Shown piece by piece: positions 42,250 to 54,208 of a stretch of DNA of 64,000 nt. The position numbers were made by a program, and so were the translations under genes. Position 1 is the first letter of the stretch. Each line of letters begins with the position of its first letter. Source of the DNA: Sphaerosporella brunnea. Lineage: Eukaryota; Ascomycota; Pezizomycetes; Pezizales; Pyronemataceae. The stretch is from assembly GCA_008704415.1 (NCBI GenBank), contig VXIS01000138.1, positions 1 through 64,000 on the forward strand, in the 5' to 3' direction. The notes beneath the pieces were generated by a model. It made no database searches, was not told the DNA's origin, and saw only the letters and a program-made list of their open reading frames with translations.

Positions 42250-43440
42250 CCGTGGCGTCTCCAAAATGAGTTAGTCCACGGCATACCAGAAGGAGGTGAT
42301 TGGGATGCGGCGCTTCGCTTGATTCAGAACAAACTCCATACCGAGGGTTGGAACACGGAGCCTGCTAAAATCATCAAGATACTGCAAAACTGGGAAGCGG
42401 AGTTCCGGAAGGCGAAAGGAATCTCTCCAGATGTGCTACTGTATACTAAGGCGGGTATAACAAGGAAGACCTCAAAAGGAAAGTCCGATGCCAAGAAGGA
42501 TAAGGAGAAGACTGTCTGCACTCATCGCCTGTTGTGCATCGACGATGCTACCCGGTACACTGGGTGCTACATTCTTGAGTACAGGTCGGACGCCGAAGCA
42601 ATATTTCACGAGTGGGAGGCTGACATGCAGAGGCAATGGGGCCTTCCGGTGAAGCGTTTCCGTACCGCTGGCAGTGTAGAGTTTACGTGAAAACGATTTC
42701 TTCAGGACCTCCGCAACTATGGCATTCAGAAAGAGACAACTGCACCATATTCACCGCAGTCAAAGGGTGTTGTCGCGAGGGCAAACCGAACGATCCTCGA
42801 ACGTATTCAATCTATGCTTGAGGATGCTCGCTTGAGTAAGCGTTACAGGGCAGAAGGTTTCACTGCGCCCTCCCAGTTCACTCCCAGTGAGGTATGGCAT
42901 GGAAAGCAGCCCGATGTGCAGCACTTACGTGTGTTCGGTTGCTAGGCCTTTCCCCACGTTCCGGAAGAGAAGAGTACCAAGCTTGATTCCAAGTCAGAGG
43001 CTCACATCATGATTGGATACAGCCTTACGTTGCAGGCCTACCGCCTATACGATCCTATCACCAAGAAGCCTGTTGTATCCCGGGATATTATCTTCAGGAA
43101 ACATGCCCGATAGAGTCCTTCGATCCTGGAGGCGATCGATCTGCAACAGAATTTCATGCCGGTCAACACTACTCCACGCACGTACTACTTCGCTGATGAC
43201 TCCGAGTCAGACATTCCGGCTTCTGCACCTGCACCTTCAACACATTCTGATTTGAAGACTGCAGTTTGCAAAGAACAAGATGTTCAGGTTGAGCAACATC
43301 TTTCTGAAGAAGTTGCGACGGACTCGGGGGAGCCTCAAGATCAGCTGACACAGAAAGGCAACCGGATGGTAAGGAGTTGGCACCCACTGCCGGCGGCAAG
43401 GCCTTGCATCAGGATATCAACGTCAACGATCCTCAAGCCG
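42250..43440 (+). pseudogene. Ty1/copia integrase core and C-terminal region, decayed
   Basis: Reading right, the frame has LLCIDDATRYTGCYILEY, the first catalytic block of a copia integrase with D-D-A-T-R-Y. Then come VKRFRTAGSVEFT, where the usual D-x-G-G-E-F is damaged, an in-frame TGA (42688-42690) and KRFLQDLRNYGIQKETTAPY with PQSKGVVARANRTILERI (the E..N block is altered). After a deletion come VWHGKQPDVQHLRVFGC, a stop, then HIMIGYS and YRLYDPITKKPVVSRDIIF. This is the normal order up to the start of reverse transcriptase, which is missing. Several stops and a lost catalytic Asp make it inactive. It is separate from the copia remnants at 4.7 and 24.4 kb and lies on the other strand. 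Confidence 0.85.
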
Positions 43441-44329
43441 CCCGGTTAAATTGTGTTGAACAGGCCCAGCTGGTTGCAGGTGAAGAGAATGTTTGACGAT
43501 ACTTGGATGCCTACAGTCTGTGCTTACCTGTCGGTTGAGTATGCTTGGGAGGCGTCCCTGGGAGAGTGTTGGATGGAGGAGGCACTGCCTCCGGCTGCTC
43601 ATTGATAGATGGTTCCTGTGTCTTGTGCGGGACTTAGGACTCAATCCGACACACATAACCCACATTGTCATCGTTACTACCACATGGCTTTCTCTCGTTG
43701 GTGCCGTCACTCCGACACTTTGGAAATTTCTTAACGGGTCTGTAAGAGGTCATCATTTGAGTAATCGCCGTAACAAACCGCATCCAAGGCCTCAGGACAA
43801 TGAGAAGAAGAAAGCAAAGCAACGAAAGGAAAAACAAGGAAAAAAAATACAAATGTACAGCGAAAAACAGAAGCAGAAGTAAGCAACATGCAGCAAGCAA
43901 CATGCAGCAAGCAAATTAATCTTACAAAAGAAAAAACTCAAACAAAAAGCAACCAAAACATGATGAAAAGAAAGACAAAAAAAACTTACGCAGGAAGCTC
44001 CTCGGCTCGATTGGGTTTGCGCAACCTGCATACATCAGAATTTCTCTTCATGCACAACGGAGTTGGATACATACTCCTGCTTGACTCGCCGCATCCCAGC
44101 AACCGAAATTGTCCGCGTGAACGTCACCACCACGCAAGCCACGATCCACCCCGTGTTGTATTTCTCGCCCGCGAGGTGTCTTGAGAGGGTCTCGGTGGCG
44201 ATCCCCTGGCCAGCCTCATGGAGATGGGTGGACCATTACACCGAGGGCTCAGCAATTGGGCTCCGGGTATGATTGTAGTCCAGGTGGGGCGGCCGCAAGG
44301 CATCTTGGTCAGGCGGGGCCGCACACTCC
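43441..44329. other. no gene; A-rich low-complexity tract 43795-43995
   Basis: A strongly purine/A-rich stretch of about 200 bases (AAG, AAC and CAAGCAACATGCAG repeats) occupies the middle. Nothing else is recognised. Confidence 0.5.
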
Positions 44330-44790
44330 AGTTGGGAGCTTGGTGGCGGTGGTCGGTCAGGCTGCGGCGCCCCTGTCGTCAACACTATCAGCGGTGCCAT
44401 TCAGAAATGCCAAAGAGCGAACAAACCGTGACGGCGTTGCCAATTGTTCCGGCGTCCGCGGCGAGGGTCGGCGGTGCTGGCGGTGTCGTTGGGTGCAGTC
44501 GGGGTCGGCGTGCGGGAGAGAGACATTGGTTGGTGGTTTGATGGCGGTCGTCGCGCAGGCTGCGGCGCCCCTAAGGCCGGCTGCTTGGCGTTCTCGGCAT
44601 TGTCTGTCATCAACATTATCAGCGGTGCCATTTTGAAATACCTAGGAGCGAACGAACCGTGACGTGGGTGCCGATTGCTCCAGCGTCCGCGGAGAGGCAC
44701 ATGCGTTGCTGACTGTGGCAGCGGGTGCAGTCAGGGTGGGCTTGCGGGAGAGAGGCATTGCTTGGAGGTGATGTAAACGGGGAAGGGGGA
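44330..44790. repeat. direct tandem repeat, period about 231 bp, two units
   Basis: AGCGGTGCCA occurs at 44390 and 44621, with long matching context on both sides (GGCTGCGGCGCCCCT, GAGCGAAC.AACCGTGACG, GCGTGCGGGAGAGAG). Open frames in this GC-rich block follow the repeat and cannot be told from chance. Confidence 0.75.
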
Positions 44791-46830
44791 AGGAGGTCAG
44801 GGATATGTAAGGTCTGGGCAGGATCCCTAACACGCACCGGGAGATGATTTCAACCACAATGTGTTGAACTCGAAAACAACAGTCAAATTCAAGTAATACC
44901 ATAATCAGTAGCGTCAGGTTGTCCCTTTTGTGTTCGTGGGCAGAACATTATTTCCTTGCTGGAATTGACACTATTGCCGCGTCCTCCTTGATACCCATCC
45001 CACATCTGCGTAGCCATCACCGCTCAAGGCGTTCCCAGCCAGCACCGCATCCCCACCAATATACGTCAATCGAGTCAATAGACAAACATACGTCTTCCCG
45101 CTCCTTCTCTCCCATGCAGCCTGTGCTGCTGCCGGATCTCCCTTACTTCTCGCTGCAGAACTGATGACTGAAAGGTTCTGTTATGAAAAGTATATGTAAA
45201 GCATTTTCCGCGCATCATACTGAGATATTTATTATTCGGTTATGATTAGTTAACAATATAGTGGTGTAGTTGTTCAAGAGTAGCCTGCGTATTCAAATAT
45301 ACGTGAATGCGTCTATGTGACGTCTGGTCTATTCTCCGCAGCGGGGAGTCCTGCAGATACACTGAACCCTAGGAGACAAAAAGAACCGTACCACAAGAAA
45401 ACAGATCGACCATAGGAAAGAAACAAACAAAGCAAAACATCCCACCTGAACCTGAATCACGCATCTGGGAACGTTGCCTCTAGCCCGGGAGAGCTGGGTC
45501 CGGAGTCAGCGCTGAGTCCGGAGGCCGAGCGTCGGAAGGCCTGAGCCTGCCCTTGGCCGGGCCCGGGAGCTCAGGGTGCCGGGATGAACTCCTCCCAAAC
45601 CCCACCCAAGCGTGACCTGTAGCTGCGAGTCGGAGAGCAGTTGCAAGAGGCAAAATGAGCGGTGTTACGCAGTGTTGGTAGCGGTCCGTGTGCTCTGTAG
45701 TCTGCGTGAGATGCCCAACAGCTGGTCGGGGTGGGCCTCGATGTATCCCTCCTAAGCGTCTGACCGCCAGCTTCCCAGCTGGATCTCGTGGTCTGTTAGT
45801 CCGGCAAGTCATGCACTCGTCGCCGCGCCCCGTGTGAAGGAGTGTGCAGAGTAGCGGGGCTTGAGAGGTGGGACCAGATACGTCAACGGCACACGCTAGG
45901 GTAGGTCGAAGTGTTATTCAAAATCTTGTAGCCAAGTTGATAAAATGACGGTGTTCACGGGTTGGAATACTTCAGCCCGCCACTCACATCGTAAAAACTA
46001 CCCAGCGTCTATTTTTAGGCCCCGTTGAAACATACAGATATCCGGACCGTAACTGAGCCGTTCCACCTAGACATTCCACCCCAACATAGTACGGTGACAG
46101 CACTGACGTAGGCAGGTATCGCTGGCCGTAAAACGTGATAGGTCGCGTGGAAAAACAAGTTCAAGCTCAGTTTGGGCGGCATGTTCGGTTCTGTTTTTCT
46201 AGCCGCTGTTGGATGCGATTTCTGATCGAGGACGTGGACGATGCTTGCTACACGTTGAGATGTTGTCCGGGATGGTGTTCCGAAGAGCTTGGACATAATC
46301 GATGGCTTTTGCAAGCTCGGCGGAATGGATGTTGACTCTATATATCGCCTGATGCCGTGTTAGCCAAGATTTGAGAGGAGGATGCGCTGGATGCCTACTA
46401 GACGTTACATCTACACCAAAACCTCTGAGCGCACGACAACTCCCACCCCACTCCCTCGCGACAACCGTCATATCCCATCATTGCGACTAGCTAGCTTCTG
46501 GTTCACCAACCACCAGTCTTTCTTGCTTGACCCGCTGACCCCGCTACAGTCAACATGTCGGACCCCGCCACTGGCAAAGAATTGTTAATTTACGTCGCTG
46601 CGTAGCCAACAAGATGTACTCACTTGTGAAAAACGAGTGTCTTTTGGTCTACGATGATGTCGGATGCGTTGAGGTTGTGTTCGTGTGTGCAGGGAAAGTA
46701 TGGTGAGAAGTAAACATTGACGTTGGGTTTATAGCCGGTGGTTACGCTCAGCGTGAATGGCTTTTAGCTGCAGACAGGCTCGGCCATTGTTGCTGGGTGC
46801 GCCATTCACCTTTGGCCGCCGCAACATTAG
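44791..46830. other. no recognisable gene
   Basis: Two kilobases without a supported gene. A minus-strand frame at 45480-45812 (110 codons) has no start context or domain I recognise. Confidence 0.35.
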
Positions 46831-47286
46831 TAGCATTCACACCGTTGAATCTGAGCCGAATCTCACCGAGTCGAAACAAGGCGAAAGAAGTTGAATCTGG
46901 GCGAATCGATGTGAATTTCCCAACCAGCCAACTGACGAAATAAAGATGAAAACACGTCCCGAATCAACTACCTTCCAAGCCCACACGTTCGCAGTCATGG
47001 TGAAAATTTTTCCCGTGCCCAGTACCCCAGCACAGCACCGGGCGAGAGTGTGGTATTGCGGCTGTGGTATCGCGGGCATCGGGGAAGGATGTGCGATGAC
47101 CAGCGGTGAGGTTGTGGTATCACGGGCACCGGGGGAGAATGTGGGATGATCGGCTGTGGTGAAGCAAATAAAAATTTGCCAGCCGCGGTTTCGAGCTCAG
47201 ATTCGACCTCTGGATCGCCTTGTTTCAACTCCGGAGGCGAAACATGGTTCGTCCAATCAGGCTCAGATTCGGCGGTGTGGACGCTA
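46831..47286. mobile_element. putative MITE with TAGC[A/G]T[T/C]CACACCG ends (456 bp)
   Basis: The left end TAGCATTCACACCG and the following GAATCTGAGCC are mirrored at the right end (GGCTCAGATTC, then CGGTGTGGACGCTA). A second inner block (GAAACAAGGCGA) is also inverted. The centre has a roughly 50-bp imperfect direct repeat (GGTATxxCGGGCA). The flanking 8-mers do not match, so the family is uncertain. Confidence 0.58.
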
Positions 47287-47460
47287 CTATTGGAGGTGTC
47301 ATTGATATTCAACGGCCGTGCATTTTCCTGCTCGCTACATGCGAATAGCGCTGCGACTGTAACAAAATACCCATTTCATACCTGAGAGAAAATCTACGTT
47401 GCGAATACTCAAATTTGATTCATTTTTGATATCATTCATTCTCTCCCATGACACGGCCGG

Positions 47461-48160
47461 CAGGGCTGTCAAAGGCGCGGCCAGTGCGGCTTTCGAGCAG
47501 GGCTGAATCCGTGTGATTCAAACGGGCTTTGAAAATTACGGCCCGTTTGGACCAGGCAATTTAGCACGGGACCCAGGTAACCGAAGTACCGGTGAACACC
47601 AGGCGTCGGGCGGACCCAACAGGCACCTGTACTATCTTTGCTTACACTGACAGAGAACGAAAGCGAGATACAGATGCAATGTGAAGCCTCTACCCATCAA
47701 TCTCCGCCTCCCGCCGTTCCTAGTCACTGAGCATACTCTCTACCTGATGAATTTGTGAACCCGCCTCATACACAAGACCGTCCCTCGCCCAGGACTTGAG
47801 GCATTCTATGGCTTCGATGGCATCATCTCCCATGACGCCGTCTGATGCGTACTAGTGTATCGACCCTTGGGAGCTGTTAACAATGCTCTGATCTAGGTTC
47901 AGAGGAGCGTGTCACCCGGTGAACACACGCTCTACTTCAGCATTCCGCCTCTCTTGCGACCTGAATGCCTGGGTTAATGGGCGTGATTTGTGAGCAGAAC
48001 GTCAGCAGTTCCGCTCCGTTTTACCGATCGAAAATTGACCAGGGGTACCCGGCGCCGGCCGGCACCTATCAGATCAGGCTTTCGGCATCATCGGCTAGAC
48101 CTGACGCACTCCGTGGGGCCCGGTTTGACCTGCCGGGTGGCCGGACTATTGACAGCCCTG
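47461..48160. mobile_element. CAGGGCTGTCAA-family element, copy c (700 bp)
   Basis: Ends CAGGGCTGTCAA and TTGACAGCCCTG (48149-48160) are perfectly inverted over 12 bases. Subterminal blocks match copies a, b and d (GCGGCTTTCGAGC, GGCCCGTTTGGACCAGGCA, GGCCGGACTATTGACA). No target duplication is visible and no transposase is encoded. Confidence 0.75.
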
Positions 48161-50845
48161 GTTTCCACTTATTGTTAGGCCCCGCACCTGGTGATTCCCG
48201 CACGCTGGTGTACCTTGCGACGATTTCGGGCTCCAGGCCTATATTGACCAGCCTAGCGAACAGGCGCAGAACTGACTGAGGTTAACAATCATGCAAGTGT
48301 GTGACTACCACACCCAGCGTGTCCAGTACGAGCTACTCTCGGTGCCAGTTCGCCATAGCCCTTTGAATTGGTTATGTCTTCGTGTCACTACAGATGATCT
48401 ACGAGTACGGCGCAGAGCTGCCGGTGGTCTTAATATGGTGGTGCCAACTTTCCGGTGCGATGGCCTGACCCTGGCTGCTGTGTAGGTTTATGTAAGTTTG
48501 CTCTAGCGAATTTTCGCAGGCGATGTTCCCATCCACAACTGTCCCCCTCTTTGCGTTTACTTTTGGACCGACACAAATGAGATAACCTTTCCCGGGTCTT
48601 GCATTCAGGCAAACGCCTGACTCGGTCTCTCAAGGTATGTGTTCTCCCCACCAGGATCAGCACGGCCCAGATCACCGCGCGCTCATGTAGCGGAACTGGG
48701 GAGAGATGGTGAACCGTGGCCGCAGGATAGTTCGGGATACCACAACGCCACGCTGGACAGGAATGGCCGCTTCGGGTTCGCTGTGGGAGCCAGGTTACGA
48801 GAATCTTTGTTGTGCGTGCAGTGTTACGCCCGCATCAGTTGTGTCGGGGTGCACGTAATCAATACCGCCTCCGCGATTGACTCACTACCTAGCACTCCGC
48901 GGCAAAACTTTTGCCATGCAGCGAAATGTGTTCTTCCGCTCCCAGGAGTGTGTGTAGATCGGTTGTGCCGTCTACACTCCGTTCTTCAGTGAGTAGCTGT
49001 GACGGGGGCCTTTCCCGGGTGCACAGTGCAGAAGACGAGTGGAAAGAACTAACCACATTACAGCAAGCTAATGATAACTGTGCGCTTTGAGAGTTTTACA
49101 ATGGCACATGCACGACACCTACTATGCCCAGAAAGCAGTGGAAGTGTTAGACGGGCTCAACTGGAGTCGATCCAGGAGACTTTCCGCGGTAGCAATGGGG
49201 ACATGTGCATTCCATGTGAACGAAAACCGAAGACTTTATCAAGGCGCCTCAGTATCCAGCGAGACATAGTTCGCAGGCCTTAACCATGGTCAGTGAAGTA
49301 TGGCCCGGCATTAATGGCTGAGTCATCCAATGCTGGTACACCTAACCACTCGCGAAGGACTGTCGGTTGTTGCAGACATCTGCCGTCGTCAACCCTGAGC
49401 CAGCATCCATGTACAAGTTAAACTCTGTTGTTAACAGTTACACCACGTTGAACAGGAAAACTGACGAACCACAACCCTGTTTGCCTATGTTGACGGTCTG
49501 TGCGTGCGGTTTTGATTAGATGGGTTCGCATGACGTGTACATATCAAACCTCAATGAGATTACTCTCCTTTCTGAGATACATGATTCTGCTGCGTCTGCA
49601 TCAACAAAAATGGCGTTTTCTGAGGTTTATGTAAGCCTTGACCTCGGGTTTCACTCAAGTTCCATCTACCCACCATAGATGGAGGTTATGTATAGTTTAT
49701 CTCCCTGGCTTTATCTTGAACCTAGCGGCGGGGTTTATAATCAACCCCAACATCGTGTACCGTAGAGCGTCGCACATATGGTGTCCACATGGGTGGACAG
49801 TAGCCCTCCCGTCGTCCGGATGAACGTGATGCGCGGCGTTCAGGAAGACCCGGAAGAGTGTAATCCACCAGAGGCTCAAGAATACAGTCGTGCCCGTGTC
49901 AATCAGTGATGGCAACGGTATCACCAGTGGCAAAGATATTTCTGCAGGCCACGGCGAGTGACGCTCCGGATCCCAGAAACAATGAAACGACGATTCCGCA
50001 ACACGTGGATGGTTGTGTATAATATTGCCCGTGCTGCGTGAGCGCAGCCGTAGTTCAGCTGAACAGTGTGCGCTGATCGCATGGGTGATCGATTTGCCGG
50101 CAGATATGGTCTCAGCGTGTGCCTACCGGACCCACTGGATCAAGGACGCGGCGGAGATAGTTTCAAGGGTTCAAGAATTTTATAATATTGAATTTCTCGT
50201 GCTTCACTGGGTTATGATGAGACGAGGCCTATGCAGCCTGTCCCTAAGATATCAATAATCGCCATAGAGCCGCCGACATCCGGAAGGACAAAACCCCGAT
50301 TTTATAGCCACAGGTGTTTTGGTCTGCTACAACAAACATGCACGCACCGGCATTGACATCTGTCGATCATATGACGCGCCACTAACGCGGTGCACGCCAA
50401 TGCGTGATTGCCATCAACCCAGAGCCGTCCATACCGTCGAACAGCCTCTACTGCCGGAAAACTGACCTCTCACCGCCTTACTTGTCGTTGCAAAACCATG
50501 AAAACCGGCGGCTCCTGGTGAGAGGCATTGGATCGTCACGCCTAGTGTTCCCAATAGCCGGCTCAAAAAGCCCGAGCTGGCACTGCGAAAGCGTTCTGGC
50601 TGCGCTGGCGTTTTCAAATCGACGCCTGGCCGGATGCCGGCGTCGTCTGTGTTGGTAAAAATGCAAATTTCGACCGGAGTGATTGCCAGTGAAGCACACT
50701 TCCGTGAGCGCCAACACGCTGACTTCAACTGCGACTCAGATGTGTGGCAGCACTCGCCAGACAGGATATCCCTGAGGCAGCGTGGGATACATCATCCGGG
50801 AGAGATGGGATGGGCCGGAACGGTGGTTCGAAAAGCGAACCCTCA
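48161..50845. other. no recognisable gene
   Basis: About 2.7 kb with short frames only; no domain, LTR or inverted repeat noticed. Confidence 0.35.
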
Positions 50846-51215
50846 GCGGGGCTGCCAATAGACCGGACAATCCGGTATACGGCGATATGTGAACCCGTTT
50901 GAATGGCACGGGCCTTTCAACTCGAAGGACCAGGTATTTTTCATCGAGATTCAGGTGGCCACAAGCGCCAGATAGGCACGATGAGAAGTCAGCGCCCACC
51001 AGACCCGAACTATCTATCATTCATTGTTTTCAATAACACCAGACGCAAAAGACGACGAAAAACTGAGCACCCAACAACCTCGCGATCATTTCCTCTCCGC
51101 TGCCCGAGTTTGATAAGTCGTTATCGTGCGACACATAACTTGACTTAAGCAGCCAGCAATATCATCACCGGCGTTGCCGTCCATTATCGTGTAAACGTCG
51201 GTTACATGAATACGT
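50846..51215. mobile_element. CAGGGCTGTCAA-family element, copy d (one end, truncated)
   Basis: The left end CGGGGCTGCCAATAGACCGG matches the termini of copies b and c. Inner blocks AACTATCTATCATT and CTCTCCGCTGCCCGAGTTT match copy a (27240 and 27343). No right end is found before the gene at 51341. Confidence 0.55.
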
Positions 51216-51340
51216 TACAGGTACAAGAGTCGGGTCCAAGCCCTTGGAGGACTACATATTGCGCGCGCCTCTTCTAGACACCTTCATCATCAACCTCCTA
51301 CACAACCACCATCCACAGCCGAACAAACACACAAGACACC
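51216..51340 (+). promoter_or_regulatory. CA-rich leader of the 51341 gene
   Basis: CATCATCAACCTCCTACACA and a following run of CA/AC repeats lead directly to CACCATGCG, a good fungal start context. No TATA box is evident. Confidence 0.4.
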
Positions 51341-52080
51341 ATGCGATCTGACCCTGCCCTTCAAGCTGCACTGAACACTTATAGCGTTGCCGTCCAGCGC
51401 TATAAGATGCTTTCAGCGCTGCTCCATCGTCCGATTCGGCCACCCGTGCTGGAACGCTTTCAGCACCTCCAAAACAGATGCGCGGTCGAACGCCGCACCG
51501 CTCATGTTGAGCCGATCGCCCCACACGACGGGCTTGTTAAACAGATCGTCGCGGCCACCCCTGCCGAGGAGAAGCTGTACACGACCGGCCGGCTGCGCCA
51601 ACCCCTGGTCAGGACCCATAACGATCATAGCGTTGGACCCGACAAGATGGAATCCAAGGGCCACGAAGAGCTGGCTTCATTCGATGCCTTCAAAGCCAGC
51701 ATGAAGTCCTCCGGCGTGGCCTCCCGAAAGACGGGGCAGCCCCAGTTGTGGATAACAGCCTCCCCGATTTGGCCCTATTATGCTCCGACTGGGACCTGAA
51801 CGATCATATGCCACACGATAGCATTGAGATTCTCTCAACGGCGCCCGACAGCGTTGAAGATGCATTCTCCCCGGCCGAAGAGATCGATGCTGTTGTTCGT
51901 GTCGGGGTTGTGTCACCCGACGCCGCCATCCGGATGGCTCGTGTGGTCGACAGGCTGAAGGTTGATGGAACCAGTCCGGCCACCTTGAAGAAGGTGTGTA
52001 CCACCTTCTTCCGGTCGATTCAGGGGGGAGGGCCATCCCCAGATATGGACGGTGGTGCGATGAGGGGCGACTATGACTGA
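51341..52080 (+). CDS. lineage-specific gene, one apparent frameshift
   Basis: From ATG 51341 the frame gives a helical domain (RSDPALQAALNTYSVAVQRY, RPPVLERFQHLQNR, EEKLYTTGRLRQPLV, HEELASFDAFKASM). Around 51745 the sensible reading moves one base: VVDNSLPDLALLCSDWDLND, an acidic stretch, EEIDAVVRVGVVSPDAAIRM and LKKVCTTFFRSI, to the TGA at 52080. The joined length is about 245 residues. No intron of suitable phase is visible, so I infer a recent frameshift or an assembly error. No family recognised. Its leader is CA-rich and a MITE fragment lies just upstream, as for the gene at 28056. Confidence 0.55.
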
Positions 52081-52667
52081 GAATTTTGAGGAGGAAATTG
52101 TAACTGTGACCGGGGCATTGTGTTGGATGACTACTACGGGTGCGATTGCCGGTTCCGCGGCGAATTTACCTATCTCGTGATATTGAACTTTTGCTGTATC
52201 TACTGTACCCGCGATGAAAATGTAACTGCACTGGTCCTCCATGCACTGTGAAACGTTCTCGTGATTCAGGTCAGACTATTCGATAGATTCAAAGTTCGTT
52301 CGGTGGGAGCCTGAAAATTGACAACCCGAATCGCATCGGGAACAAGGTGGAAATATGAACAATATGTGTGTGGAACCGCCTGTACGGCTGTCTTTGCCCA
52401 GAAAACTGATGCCGTGGGACAAGAACAGGTTTCAGAGACGTCGGGCCTTACGGTGGCCACGTCAATGCCGTCCGACGAGAGCTTCGGCAGGGAGACTGGA
52501 CAGGATGCTCAAGAAGAGGGAGACATTAGCGGTAGCTGCGTTCAGTAGCAGTCTGGATTGGAGACCGAACAGGATGCTGGCTGGCAGCATGCGGTGGCAT
52601 TAACACTACGGAAATGATCGGTTCCAGGCGGCAATCACGTGGCTGCATTACTTCACTAACACACGAC
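52081..52667. other. 3' flank; no gene
   Basis: No supported feature. Confidence 0.35.
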
Positions 52668-52705
52668 TAGTGACGGACACGAGCCGAGATTTGGCTCGCG
52701 CCTTT
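52668..52705. repeat. isolated TAGTGATGG-family terminus
   Basis: TAGTGACGGACACGAGCCGA matches the left end of the elements at 1234 and 28839. It directly follows the LINE relic (in minus-strand sense) and no partner end is found nearby, so it is a truncated copy. Confidence 0.55.
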
Positions 52706-52724
52706 TAGTGCGGGTAGATGTTAG

Positions 52725-53012
52725 ATTTGATGATGCAACATACAAACGTCGAGCGCTGGCGCCTACACGGTCACCAGCGGCGTTGTTCGTTGGTGTGGCC
52801 GCAAGCCTGCTTCCGATGCGCCTGCGTCGGTGCGCCGTTGTTGACAGGGCTCCTATCATTGCGCTAGCTGGCTGATTGAAAAGCTTTTGAATCTCGTCTC
52901 GTCTGCGTTTTTGGCCACCGTCCCGCCAGAGCTCAGCTCCATATAGCGCGACTGCCTGAACTGCCGCCACCTGTATGCGTCTGACGGGCTTGGGTACCAG
53001 CAGAAAGCAATC
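52725..53012 (-). pseudogene. LINE (non-LTR) reverse transcriptase C-terminal relic
   Basis: The minus-strand frame contains VRRIQVAAVQAVALYGAELW, then GQKRRRDEIQKLFNQPASAM and IGALSTTA. This is the typical region after the catalytic core in fungal LINE reverse transcriptases (LYG.ElW..gq......i.k..N...r...Ga..tTp). The frame is open from about 53243 to 52656, but the flanking parts do not read as LINE. The catalytic FADD motif is absent. The 3' side is joined to a hAT-like terminus. Confidence 0.65.
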
Positions 53013-53243
53013 CTGCTTGACAGCGGCAAATGGATTATCACACAACGCCATGCATCTAACTACAATTTCTTCAAAGACCAAGACGTTGAAGGAAACGCGC
53101 GGAACACTAATTCCCGATGCCATCTGGATGCAGTCTTCCTTCTGTTCGGCTGGTGGTAGGTTTCCGTCTCTACCAATACAATGAAAAGCATCGAGGTGAG
53201 TTATGGCGTTTGTTGTACAACCGCTAGAAAATGTAGCCCCCAT

Positions 53244-53723
53244 ACCTGCGATGGATCTTCAAACGCCCAGTCTCATGGAACCAGGCCAGTGGAGAATTGA
53301 AAATTACTGTTGCATAACTTACTGCGCTTTCAGCGCCACCAACGCTTGCACACTGGTGCGCGACTTGCTTCCGCCAGTCATACTGTAGGTTCTGGTGCTC
53401 CTGGCTGAGAGAGCGGCGGATAGGTCCTCAAGGGCCTGCTTTGGTGGTGGATTATGAAAGTGGTGGTGATATGGGAACACTGTAAGGTAGACTCCTCAGG
53501 TCAGACTGTAATCCTGTCCTAAATGTCGTCCAGTCCGTCCGGTGGACACTGGAAGCCGTCAGTTGACATAACTACTGCGTGTTGGCAAAATTGCAACTTA
53601 CACGCGATGTAAGAACTGGGAATGAACGCCGTCAGTTTGATTTCATTTGAGCGCTGAGGATGTAGCGTGTTAGCCGTGAACGGAATTCAATTATAGGTGG
53701 AGGGATAGAGTCTTATGTGTCAG
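53244..53723. other. no gene; ends in a MITE target duplication
   Basis: No supported feature. TGTGTCAG at 53716-53723 is the left 8-bp duplication of the next element. Confidence 0.4.
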
Positions 53724-54208
53724 CAGTGTTCTCAACAGCCAGCGCGCCCGGCCGGCGGCGTTTGGCGGATGTGGGCTGATCAGAAAGCCCGGCTGGCTGT
53801 TTGGGCTGATCAAAAAGCCCGCCCGGCTGTTTGGGCTGATCAAAAAGCCCGCCCGGCTGTTTGGGCTGCAGCCCACAATGACGACAAATACGACCACCGT
53901 GATGTAAACTACTGCTATGAAATGAAAAGTACATAAAGATGTTCGACATGTAAAATGGTGTCCAGGAGGAGATCACTAGATAGGAGTTTAGTATAACATC
54001 ACAGATCTTGATAAGTCTATCGGCGCCGATTCAACCCCGCCACTTGCAGTGGCGGGTCTTCACCGGAGATCACTCAAAGCTCTGGCAGCCGGGCTGGCCC
54101 GAAAGCAGGCTGGGCCGTTTGGGCTGATGCAAAAAGCCCGCCAGGCTGGCTGCTTAAAGCAGCCGGCCCAGCCCGCCCGGCTGTTTGGGCTGGCTACTGT
54201 GAACACTG
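53724..54208. mobile_element. hAT-like MITE, CAGTGTTCTCA family, copy B (485 bp)
   Basis: Ends CAGTGTTCTCA and TGTGAACACTG are flanked by a perfect 8-bp duplication, TGTGTCAG (53716-53723, 54209-54216). It is highly similar to copy A at 14130-14586 but carries an extra unit of the subterminal repeat CCCGCCCGGCTGTTTGGGCT. Strong similarity and intact duplications in both copies imply recent mobility. Confidence 0.94.

Noticed and set aside
44181..44636. Gly/Ala-rich plus-strand frame as a gene
   Set aside because: It follows the 231-bp direct repeat, is open in several frames and lacks start context.
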